DNA of 64,000 nt, taken from Actinomycetota bacterium. GTDB taxonomy: Bacteria; Actinomycetota; Actinomycetes; S36-B12; UBA10799. A program made the position numbers and the translations under genes. The notes below the pieces were generated by a model. The model had not been told where the DNA came from. It saw only the letters and a program-made list of their open reading frames with translations, and did no database searches. Each line of letters begins with the position of its first letter. Within the stretch, counting starts at the first letter, position 1. The stretch lies in contig JACJWR010000003.1 of the NCBI GenBank assembly GCA_020637055.1, forward strand, positions 310,001-374,000, read 5' to 3'. This document shows, one piece after another, positions 51,386-58,799 of this stretch.

Positions 51386-52510
51386 ATGTTCGTTTATCCG
51401 AGCAATAGCCCGTGGGATGCGGACTTGGGGAGGAACGGGTTCGCAGTTGTCGACCTGGAGACCTCTGGCCTCGCACCGAATCGAGGCGATCGAATCGTCG
51501 AGTTGGCAATCGTGAGATGCGATGCCAATGGGTCGATCCAGGGGGTCTATTCCACCTTGGTGAATCCAGGACCGGGCAAGACCACGGGTCCTGCACACAT
51601 CCACCGGATCAGTGACCGGATGGTCGCACACGCACCCACTTTCGACGAAATAGCAGCCAGCGTGCTCGCCTGGATTCAGGGAGCCGTCGTGGTTGCCCAC
51701 AATGCTAGATTCGAGGACGGCTTCCTCTCCTCGGCGTTTCACCGCATGGGCATGAGTCCCCCCGCGATGCCGGCGCTGGACACCCTGGACATCGCCAGGT
51801 CGGTTCGTCTCACCTCCAACAACAGGCTTTCCACGCTGGCTGCGTGGGCGGGAGTCGATCACCAGGACGCCCACACCGCCGAAGCAGACGCCCGCGCAAC
51901 CGCCGCGGTCTTGGCAAGGTTGCTTCGCTACTACCGGTTCACCCCCACCTGGGACGTCGGGTTTCCCGCGCTCGGAGGTGCCGTCACCGGACGGTACCTT
52001 CCACGGCCGGCCGGTGATCCGTTCGCCTTGGAGGAGCAGGGCTACGCGGTCGCGCATGGTCTCCGGAAAGGGACCGAAGGCTGGATCGCGAACCTGCTCG
52101 CCCGACTGCCTGACGGCGACAGTTCCGATGACGCGGCGGTGGACGAGTACCTGCAACGCATGGCAACAGCCCTTGAGGATGGCCGGATCACCGGCGACGA
52201 GGCTCGCGAATTGGCCATTCTCGCGGGTAGCGCCGGATTGAGCAGAGACGCGGCCCGAGTCCTCAACCGGCAGATACTCGACGGCATGCTGACGTTGGCG
52301 CTGGAAGACGACATCCTCACGTCCACCGAACTGAACCTGCTGCGACGGGCCGCAGCGCAACTCGACGAAAGGGGCTACTTCGATCATCTGGTTCCGACCG
52401 TGCAATCCTCGCCGAAGACCACTCCGCCGTCGCGGAAGATGTGCGGGAAGTGCGGCCGCACCGGGCATAACCGACGCACCTGCACGCGCGATGAGAGCAG
52501 ACCCCAGTAG
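51386..52510 (+). CDS. DEDDh exonuclease with TerB-like part and C-terminal CCHC zinc knuckle
   Basis: A 374-residue protein. The exonuclease domain (about 18-185) has Asp23 and Glu25 (VVDLETSG), AHNARFEDGFL at 104-114 (Glu110 stands where Asp is usual, with Asp111 beside it), and His163/Asp168 (HTAEADA). Residues 230-335 are helical with two acidic DxxI/LTxxE loops (LEDGRITGDEARE; LEDDILTSTELN), resembling TerB-like domains. The last part carries Cys353-x2-Cys356-x4-His361-x4-Cys366, a retroviral-type zinc knuckle that should bind single-stranded nucleic acid. This domain mix is unusual in bacteria. Confidence 0.82.
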   Translation: MFVYPSNSPWDADLGRNGFAVVDLETSGLAPNRGDRIVELAIVRCDANGSIQGVYSTLVNPGPGKTTGPAHIHRISDRMVAHAPTFDEIAASVLAWIQGAVVVAHNARFEDGFLSSAFHRMGMSPPAMPALDTLDIARSVRLTSNNRLSTLAAWAGVDHQDAHTAEADARATAAVLARLLRYYRFTPTWDVGFPALGGAVTGRYLPRPAGDPFALEEQGYAVAHGLRKGTEGWIANLLARLPDGDSSDDAAVDEYLQRMATALEDGRITGDEARELAILAGSAGLSRDAARVLNRQILDGMLTLALEDDILTSTELNLLRRAAAQLDERGYFDHLVPTVQSSPKTTPPSRKMCGKCGRTGHNRRTCTRDESRPQ

Positions 52511-52569
52511 TCCGCGACCTTGCGTACTCGGGGATGCGGGCTGCCGCCGGGAAGCGAAGCTGCCCGCGA

Positions 52570-52582
52570 TAGATTCGCACCC
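52570..52582 (+). promoter_or_regulatory. Putative leaderless promoter (-10 TAGATT) of the MaoC gene
   Basis: TAGATT at 52570-52575, seven bases, then ATG 52583. Confidence 0.45.
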
Positions 52583-53617
52583 ATGGGAAAGACGAATCCG
52601 GGCAACTTCTTCGAGGACTTCACACTTGGCCAGGTGATCGAGCACGCCACCCCGCGCACAGTCACCGAAGGTGACCGGGCGGTCTACGGGTCGCTCTATC
52701 CCACCCGGTTCTCGATTCCGTCGTCAGCCGTCTTCGCCGCGGAAGTGGGCCTCGACCCGCACCCGGTGGAAGAGTTGATCGGATTCCACATCGCCTTCGG
52801 CAAGACGGTGCCGGACATCTCCCTGAACGCGGTGGCGAACCTCGGCTACGCCGAATGCCGGTTCCATGTTCCGGTGCTGCCCGGTGACACTCTGCGGACC
52901 CGGTCCGAAGTCATTGGCCTCAAGCAGAACTCCAACGGCAAGAGCGGTGTGGTCTACGTCCGTTCGGTGGCCACCAACCAACGCGACGAGGTGGCCATCG
53001 AGTGGGCACGCTGGGTGATGGTGCACAAGCGCGACCTCGACGCACCGGCCCCGGAAACGGTGATCCCGGAGTTGGCCAAAGTCGTCGCTGAGACGGATCT
53101 GGTGATTCCGCCCGGGCTGGACTTCGGCGGCTACGACTTCGTGGCTGCTGGCGAGCCGCATCGCTTCGACGACTACGAGATCGGCGAGAAGATCGACCAC
53201 GTCGACGGAGTCACGATCACCGACGCAGAACACATGATGGCCACTCGCCTGTGGCAGAACACGGCCAAGGTCCACTTCAACACCCAAGCCCGTCCGGACG
53301 GACGCAGGTTGGTCTACGGCGGCCACATCATTTCGCTTGCGCGGGCCCTGTCGTTCAACGGGCTGGCGAACGCGCAACTGATCGCCGCGATTAACGCCGG
53401 GGCGCATGTCGCACCTGCGTTCGCCGGTGACACCGTCTACGCCTGGTCGGAAGTGCTGGACAAGGCCGAGACGGCGAATCCCACAGTCGGGGCCCTCCGC
53501 CTGCGACTGGTGGCTACCAAAGATCGCGACGAGTCCATGACCCTGCGAGGTGAGGACGGCAAGTACGCGCCTGGCGTGCTGCTCGACCTCGACGTGTGGG
53601 CGCTGGTGCCCCGCTAG
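52583..53617 (+). CDS. MaoC-like double hot-dog dehydratase/hydratase
   Basis: A 344-residue protein with two hot-dog halves. The first (about 12-150) includes FTLGQVIEHATPRTVTEGDRAVYGSLYPTRF and the second (about 175-340) FDDYEIGEKIDHVDGVTITDAEHMMATRLWQNTAKVHFN. The catalytic Asp/His pattern of R-specific enoyl-CoA hydratases is seen only in part (TEGD; TITDAEHMMA). Two-domain MaoC proteins of this size include mesaconyl-CoA hydratases, but without pathway genes nearby the substrate stays open. Confidence 0.78.
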   Translation: MGKTNPGNFFEDFTLGQVIEHATPRTVTEGDRAVYGSLYPTRFSIPSSAVFAAEVGLDPHPVEELIGFHIAFGKTVPDISLNAVANLGYAECRFHVPVLPGDTLRTRSEVIGLKQNSNGKSGVVYVRSVATNQRDEVAIEWARWVMVHKRDLDAPAPETVIPELAKVVAETDLVIPPGLDFGGYDFVAAGEPHRFDDYEIGEKIDHVDGVTITDAEHMMATRLWQNTAKVHFNTQARPDGRRLVYGGHIISLARALSFNGLANAQLIAAINAGAHVAPAFAGDTVYAWSEVLDKAETANPTVGALRLRLVATKDRDESMTLRGEDGKYAPGVLLDLDVWALVPR

Positions 53618-54676
53618 TCACGTCTGGCGGTCCACCCGACGATGGTGGTACATGTCCTGGTCGGCCGCTGCCAGCAGGGAGTCCAGGTCGCCGTCGGCAC
53701 CTGGCTCCAGTCTGCCGATCCCGACGCTCAACTGCGCCGGCCACACCGACTCCGGTATCTGCGAGTGGCGCCGAACCGCCTCGTCGAGTTGCGCCGCCAC
53801 CTCATCCCGACCGGGGCAGGGGCCCAGGGCCACGATGGCGAACTCGTCGCCTCCCCAGCGCGCCACCACCTCTGAGCCTGAGAAACTCGCCCCGAGCGCC
53901 TCCGCCACGGTGATCAGTACCGTGTCGCCGGCATCGTGCCCGTGCACATCGTTGACTTCCTTCAGACCATCCACGTCGATGAAGGCGCAGTACACCCCTC
54001 GTGAGGTATGTCGCGCCACTGCCACCAGGTCGGATCCCCGCAACTGCAGGCCTCGGCGATTCGTCAGACCCGTGAGCGGGTCCCGCAGGCTCAGTTCTTC
54101 GATTTGCCCATAGGCCGCCGCGGCGGTGTCAAGGCTGCGGCGGCGACTGTAACGTGCCAGTTGGCCGACGAACGTGGCCATCAGCATCGTGAAGATCCAG
54201 TGGGTCGCGTTCAGAGTTCCCACACCGAGGAGGGCCACCGCCCAGGTCAACCAGCCGATGGCGGTGACGGCCACGTTCCAAGGCGTGCTCATCAGCCCCA
54301 AGCCGCAGGCGATGATGACCAGCATGAAGTTCGTGGTCTGGATGACTTGACCGGTGAGGTAGAGGTGCAGCCCGGAGTTGGCGAAAGCCAGCACCAACAC
54401 CCCGGTGAGCAGGAGGTTGGCAAGTCGCAGACCGTGCCGAAGCCGATACCACCAGGCCGACAGTCCGCCGATCGCAAGGGCCGTGAGCGCCGCCGTCGCC
54501 GACATGATCTGGGCCGTCCGACCTTCCAAAACGAGCAAGTGCGATACCGCCAGCAGCGCGTAGAACACGGCGACGACGACGGTCACCGGCCCGAGCACAG
54601 CAGCCGCCGCGCCCCGATAGCGCACCTGCGCGTCAGGTGACAGTTCGGCTGCGCGGGCCGCATCGCGGATCTTCAT
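53618..54676 (-). CDS. Membrane diguanylate cyclase (GGDEF)
   Basis: A 352-residue protein from the ATG at 54676 (GGAAG upstream). Five or six membrane helices fill about residues 25-172. A short linker leads to a GGDEF domain with DPLTGLTNRRGL at about 199-210, FIDVDGLKEVND, and intact ARWGGDEFA (GGDEF at 275-279). No RxxD inhibitory site precedes GGDEF, so it should make cyclic di-GMP without that product feedback. The stop abuts the MaoC stop, a convergent pair. Confidence 0.88.
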   Translation of the reverse strand: MKIRDAARAAELSPDAQVRYRGAAAAVLGPVTVVVAVFYALLAVSHLLVLEGRTAQIMSATAALTALAIGGLSAWWYRLRHGLRLANLLLTGVLVLAFANSGLHLYLTGQVIQTTNFMLVIIACGLGLMSTPWNVAVTAIGWLTWAVALLGVGTLNATHWIFTMLMATFVGQLARYSRRRSLDTAAAAYGQIEELSLRDPLTGLTNRRGLQLRGSDLVAVARHTSRGVYCAFIDVDGLKEVNDVHGHDAGDTVLITVAEALGASFSGSEVVARWGGDEFAIVALGPCPGRDEVAAQLDEAVRRHSQIPESVWPAQLSVGIGRLEPGADGDLDSLLAAADQDMYHHRRVDRQT

Positions 54677-54707
54677 GGTGTCTTCCGGGCGCTCTCTACC
54701 GGGTGCT

Positions 54708-55652
54708 CTACGGTGCCGGTGCGACAGTGCACCCGACTGCGCGCTCCTGCGCCTCGATGTAGGCCACCAGATCTGCCGTGCCCTGGCCGGTGCTCGCGGC
54801 GACGCTCGCGTCATTGGTGATTGCGGTCTGGCGCAGGTTGGCCAACTCTGCGCAATTGCCGCTCGCTGCCGCGGTGTCCACGCGCGCTTGGGTGCCAGGT
54901 GCGAACCGGTTCCAGTCGACGGCAGCGGCGGCTTGATCCACGGTCAATGGGCCGGTGGGGCTTGGCGAAGTGTTGAGCGGATCGGAGGCGGTGGGCGAGC
55001 CGAAGACCGATGGCGCATCGGTCGGATTGAGCGAAGGATCGAACGTGGGCGTGACCGCGTCAGTCGGACTTGTCGGCGAAGGTTGGACGCTGACCGTCGC
55101 CGTCGGCTGCGGATTATCCGATCCGGAACTGCCGGATCCGCGGGTGAGCAACCACACCGCGATGAGGCCCAGAATCAGGATGACGGCCGCAAGTGCAGCG
55201 ATCAGCAGCAGATTGGGCTTCTTGGCCGGCGTTCCGGTCGCTGGTGGGGGCATCGTCCCGGCAGCTACCGGAACCCACTGCTGGCCGTCCCACCTCCAGC
55301 CCGACTCCGGCGAGGTCGCCACCTGCCCGTAGCCGGCGTAGTAGTTGGGGTCGTAGCCGGCGTCATAGCCGGTCTGGTCGTAGCCGCTCTGTTCGTAGGT
55401 GGTTTGGCCATACCCGGCCTGGTCATACCCGGCCTGGTCGTAGCCAGTCTGTTCGTAGCCGGTCCCGTAGTTGGGGTCGTAGCCGGTTTGTTCGTAGCCG
55501 GGTTCGGGTGCGTACCCCTGCTCGGTGGTTTGATCAACGAATTCGTTGGCTGCGGGGGCCGCATCGCCACCTGTGGGAGCCCACTGATCGCCAGTCCAGA
55601 CCCATTGCCCGTCGTCGGACAAATGCCCTGGCTGTGGAGAGTTTTCGTCCAT
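54708..55652 (-). CDS. DUF2510-like membrane protein with Gly-Tyr repeat region
   Basis: A 314-residue protein from the ATG at 55652. The N-terminus has an aromatic motif (LSDDGQWVWTGDQWAP) repeated later (SPESGWRWDGQQWVPV). Between them, about residues 47-107, lies a low-complexity stretch of ten or more GY units such as GYDQTGYD, GYEQTGYD and GYGQTTYE. One membrane helix follows (about 147-170), then an outer Ser/Thr/Pro-rich part and a small helical domain with two cysteines (GNCAELAN and AVGC) that could form a disulfide. Function unknown. Confidence 0.72.
   Translation of the reverse strand: MDENSPQPGHLSDDGQWVWTGDQWAPTGGDAAPAANEFVDQTTEQGYAPEPGYEQTGYDPNYGTGYEQTGYDQAGYDQAGYGQTTYEQSGYDQTGYDAGYDPNYYAGYGQVATSPESGWRWDGQQWVPVAAGTMPPPATGTPAKKPNLLLIAALAAVILILGLIAVWLLTRGSGSSGSDNPQPTATVSVQPSPTSPTDAVTPTFDPSLNPTDAPSVFGSPTASDPLNTSPSPTGPLTVDQAAAAVDWNRFAPGTQARVDTAAASGNCAELANLRQTAITNDASVAASTGQGTADLVAYIEAQERAVGCTVAPAP
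55335..55505. repeat. Imperfect 15-bp tandem repeats coding for Gly-Tyr units
   Basis: The minus strand encodes repeated GYDQA/T, GYEQT and GYGQT pentads in about ten degenerate copies. The repeat is in frame throughout, so copy-number change would alter protein length without a frameshift. Confidence 0.8.
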
Positions 55653-55758
55653 GGCCCCATCCAGTAGTGCCGCTGCTATCCGCAGGCTACTTGATTCGTT
55701 TGGACGAGTGTGGCCCATCCGGACGCCCGTGCGGGACCGATCCTGGCAAACTGCCTAC

Positions 55759-56364
55759 ATGAGAGACTCGCGCCCGTTGCTGGCCCTGGCCGGCGGCACC
55801 TTGGCACTGGCGGCGGCAAGCGGATGGGCGATGGCATTCGCGGAACGTCGTGCCCGCCGACAAGCGCTGGCAGATGTCGAGGCTCGGATGGAGCGCTTCG
55901 CGATGTTCGACGAGGCGACCGGCCTGCTGAGCCGCGAGGGGCAACTCCTTGTGGGGCAACGCATCGTGCACATCGCACGGCGCGATTCGGACGCGGTCAG
56001 TGCGTGCCTGATCCGGGTCCTGCCGCCTCCGACGCGGGGTCTCGCGGGCATCGACGATGACGACATGATTTCGGTGGCGGAGGCATCCGAAGTCGTGTTC
56101 CGGTCCGGGGATGCGGTGGGCCGGCTCGATGAGGACACCCTCATGGTGGTGGGGAAGGGCCCCGGCTTCACCCCGTCGACGGTCGAGGCGCGACTGGTCG
56201 CGCAGATGGCGACCATGGCACCGGCAGATGCCGAACTCCCGTCTCTGGTAGTCGGGGTCGCGGTACTGCAGCCGTGGGACGAGGGTGACTTCGCCGAACT
56301 ACAGCACCGCGCCTACGAAGATCTCGGTGTGAGACTGCAGGTGTCTGCCGGCTTGGCCGGATAG
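55759..56364 (+). CDS. GGDEF-like protein with lost active site
   Basis: A 201-residue protein. A hydrophobic N-terminal helix (about residues 7-27) is followed by a domain resembling GGDEF: MFDEATGLLSREGQL corresponds to the DxLTGLxNR motif, and DAVGRLDEDTLMVVGKG to the vaRxGGDEFavl strand. The five signature residues read LDEDT at 123-127, so cyclase activity is not expected; it may be a sensor or pseudo-enzyme. A CAAACT box lies six bases before the ATG. Divergent from the Gly-Tyr-repeat gene. Confidence 0.6.
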   Translation: MRDSRPLLALAGGTLALAAASGWAMAFAERRARRQALADVEARMERFAMFDEATGLLSREGQLLVGQRIVHIARRDSDAVSACLIRVLPPPTRGLAGIDDDDMISVAEASEVVFRSGDAVGRLDEDTLMVVGKGPGFTPSTVEARLVAQMATMAPADAELPSLVVGVAVLQPWDEGDFAELQHRAYEDLGVRLQVSAGLAG

Positions 56365-56388
56365 CCAGCGGCGGTGGTCACGACGGGT

Positions 56389-57159
56389 TCAGGCCTTGCG
56401 GATCCACTTCTCCCACACCCAGGGATAACCCCACACCTCGTCGTGGGTCTCCTGTAGCCGACGCCGGATGCGTCGCCGGCGCGCGTAGGCGTCCGGGATC
56501 CACTCGTGGAACTGGATGAACAGGCAATCAACGCGGGTGTGCAGTCCGGTCTCGATCAGTCGATCGAGCAGATCGTATTCGCCGCCCTCGATGTTCATCT
56601 TCATCACATCGACCCGATCCCAGCCCAACTCCGACCAGACCTCCGCGACGTCCCGGATCTGTCCATCGATCCATCCGACGTCCTCTCCGGACACCGGATT
56701 GATGAACACCGAGGAGCCCATGTTGGTCTGCGACACCCGCACGATCTCGTCCCGACCGCCGAGGCCGTATTCATGCGAGCGAACCCCGGGGTACTCCTCG
56801 GCCACCTCGGCCATGACTCCGAAGAACTCCGGACTCAATTCGAAAGCGTCGATCCGGCATCCGTAGCGCGCCGACACGTTCTTGCTCCAGCGACCTTCGA
56901 AGGCGCCGACGTCGACTGCCAGGGAATCTTCGGTGAGATTGTCGAAGGTGTAGAGGATGTCCGGCTCGTCGATCCGTCGGGCGATGAACCGGTAGACATC
57001 CCTGCGGTAGCGCCCGGCCTCGAGGTAGGCGATGGCGAGCGGGTCGTTGCCGCGCTCCTTGCGCCGCATGAGCAGTTTTCGGGGCGTCCCGAGCAGGCGG
57101 CGAACGTCGTATTCGGTCGGCCGCCGGAAGCTGCGCAGGCGGCGCGGGGTATCGGTCAT
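56389..57159 (-). CDS. FkbM-family methyltransferase
   Basis: A 256-residue protein from the ATG at 57159, with GAGGA upstream. The SAM-binding start is LAVDVGAFEGRWSKNV (about residues 80-95), followed by IDAFELSPEFFGVM, and the FkbM hallmark VMKMNIEGGEYDLLDRLIE is at about 191-209. An N-terminal basic extension (RRLRSFRRP, RKLLMRRKERG) precedes the domain. FkbM enzymes O-methylate sugars or polyketides. Its position beside octT raises the possibility of glycan modification, an inference only. Confidence 0.82.
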   Translation of the reverse strand: MTDTPRRLRSFRRPTEYDVRRLLGTPRKLLMRRKERGNDPLAIAYLEAGRYRRDVYRFIARRIDEPDILYTFDNLTEDSLAVDVGAFEGRWSKNVSARYGCRIDAFELSPEFFGVMAEVAEEYPGVRSHEYGLGGRDEIVRVSQTNMGSSVFINPVSGEDVGWIDGQIRDVAEVWSELGWDRVDVMKMNIEGGEYDLLDRLIETGLHTRVDCLFIQFHEWIPDAYARRRRIRRRLQETHDEVWGYPWVWEKWIRKA

Positions 57160-57285
57160 CTGGACATCCTCATCACGGCCTCCAACCTAGTGCCTGAGGC
57201 GTGCTGGTCCGGTCGTGCGTTGCGGGAGTGTTGACTCGGCGGGGCAATGCGATGGCCACGCGCAATCCTCGCCGTCCGCGCCTCC

Positions 57286-57297
57286 TAGGGTGAGCAC
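57286..57297 (+). promoter_or_regulatory. Putative leaderless promoter (-10 TAGGGT) of octT
   Basis: TAGGGT at 57286-57291, six bases, then GTG 57298. Confidence 0.5.
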
Positions 57298-58059
57298 GTG
57301 GAGGTCAACGTTTTGGTACTTGGAGATTCGTTGACCTATCACGGTCCGGAGCGCGCCGAGATGCCGGATGACGACCGGCTGTGGCCGCAGGTGACGAAGC
57401 GCGTCCTTGCCGACGCCGGGGTCCAGGCCCGCGTGGATCTGGTGGCCCGGCTCGGCTGGACCATGCGCGACGGATGGTGGGCGCTCACCAAAGACCCGCG
57501 GTGCTGGGGGGAGACCCTGCCGCGAGCCGACGCAGTGGTGATCGGACTCGGTGGCATGGATCAACTGCCGGCAGCCATCCCGACCTACCTGAGGGAGGGC
57601 ATCGCCTACGTGCGTCCCGGGTGGGCACGACGTCGGATCCGGCAGGCCTATCGGATCGCGGCGCCGAAGGTGATGCGGGCCACCGGCGGACCGTTCCGGC
57701 AGTTGCCGCAATCGGCGACCGACGCCTACCTCGCCCGCATCGTCGGCGGCGTGAGGTACTACCGGGGCGACCTGCCGATCGTGCTGCTCGGCCCGGCGCC
57801 CTATCGGGCACAGGACTACCCGGTCAGCCACGGGCACGCCGCCGCGGTGACCGCCGCGCGGACGGCGGCGCGGGGGTTGGGTCTGGAGTTCGTCGACGTC
57901 GACCCGTTGGTGTGGCCGTCTCTGGAGGACGGCACCGCCAACCCCGACGGCATGCATTGGTCGTGGCGCACGCACGAGGCGGTCGGCGTTGCCGCGGGCC
58001 GGAGCTTGGCGCTCGCCCTGGCCGAATCGTCCGATCACGGATCTGAGGAGTTCGTATGA
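57298..58059 (+). CDS. octT: SGNH acyltransferase, probable diglucosylglycerate octanoyltransferase
   Basis: A 253-residue SGNH/GDSL-fold protein. The nucleophile Ser11 is in VLGDSLTYHGPERAE, and the Asp/His pair is in NPDGMHWSWRTHEAV near the C-terminus. Segments RLGWTMRDGWWALTKDPRCW, GGMDQLPAAIPTYLRE and YVRPGWARRRIRQAY resemble mycobacterial OctT, which octanoylates diglucosylglycerate in methylglucose lipopolysaccharide synthesis. In M. tuberculosis octT sits beside gpgP; here the two are 13 kb apart. ATGA overlap with the next gene. Confidence 0.75.
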   Translation: MEVNVLVLGDSLTYHGPERAEMPDDDRLWPQVTKRVLADAGVQARVDLVARLGWTMRDGWWALTKDPRCWGETLPRADAVVIGLGGMDQLPAAIPTYLREGIAYVRPGWARRRIRQAYRIAAPKVMRATGGPFRQLPQSATDAYLARIVGGVRYYRGDLPIVLLGPAPYRAQDYPVSHGHAAAVTAARTAARGLGLEFVDVDPLVWPSLEDGTANPDGMHWSWRTHEAVGVAAGRSLALALAESSDHGSEEFV

Positions 58060-58700
58060 CAACCACCACCATCGCTCTGTTGATCGCGGCGGGGGTGGCC
58101 GCGATCATCGATTGGATCGCTGTCGCCGGCCAGCGCGAGCGCCTCATCTACATCTTCAAACCGGCTGTGATGGTGGCGCTGATCCTGGCGACGATCACAC
58201 TGCCCGACATTCCGACGACACTGCGCCTGTTCGTGATCGGCGCCCAACTCGCCGGGCTGACCGGCGACGTCGCACTCATGCTCGGCAAGTTCATACCAGG
58301 GGCGGCCGCGTTCGCCGTCGGACACGTCTTGTACATCATCGGCTGGCTTCCCTATGCGGTGCCCGGAATCGGGGCCGCCGTGGGAATCGTGCTGGCCTTG
58401 GTGCTGATGTTCACCTTCGGGCGTCGGATCACGGTGGCGGCAGCACACCGGAGCATCGCAATGGGTCAAGTGGTCTCGATCTACCAAGTGCTCCTGAGTT
58501 TGATGGCAGTCGCCGCCTTTGCGACCGACACCTGGCTGCTCGCCGCGGCGGCAGCGCTGTTCGTGGTCTCGGACACGATTCTGGGATGGACCCGGTTCGT
58601 CCATGAGCGGCCGCAGCTGCGGGTGGTCGTCCACATGACCTACCACATCGCCCAGATCGGCATCGTCGCTGCGCTGCCGCTGTTGGTGTCGGCGTCGTGA
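58056..58700 (+). CDS. YhhN-family (lysoplasmalogenase-like) membrane protein
   Basis: A 214-residue protein with eight predicted helices and little loop sequence. Conserved YhhN residues include YIFKPAVMVAL, LAGLTGDVALML and FVVSDTILGW, whose acidic residues inside the membrane are thought to form the active site of lysoplasmalogenases. It starts in an ATGA overlap with octT, so the two are co-translated. An enzymatic role in ether lipid turnover is known for eukaryotic TMEM86 relatives and some bacterial members. Confidence 0.82.
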   Translation: MTTTTIALLIAAGVAAIIDWIAVAGQRERLIYIFKPAVMVALILATITLPDIPTTLRLFVIGAQLAGLTGDVALMLGKFIPGAAAFAVGHVLYIIGWLPYAVPGIGAAVGIVLALVLMFTFGRRITVAAAHRSIAMGQVVSIYQVLLSLMAVAAFATDTWLLAAAAALFVVSDTILGWTRFVHERPQLRVVVHMTYHIAQIGIVAALPLLVSAS

Positions 58701-58784
58701 CCGTTTCTGCGCCGTGAACGCGGCCTTCCGACGGTCGCACGTGCTGGTGGCGAACTCCGTGGCAAGTGCGGGTCGATCCAGCGA

Positions 58785-58799
58785 TAACCTGGGACGGCC
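58785..58799 (+). promoter_or_regulatory. Putative promoter (-10 TAACCT) of leuS
   Basis: TAACCT at 58785-58790 lies nine bases before the ATG, leaving at most a few leader bases. Confidence 0.4.
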
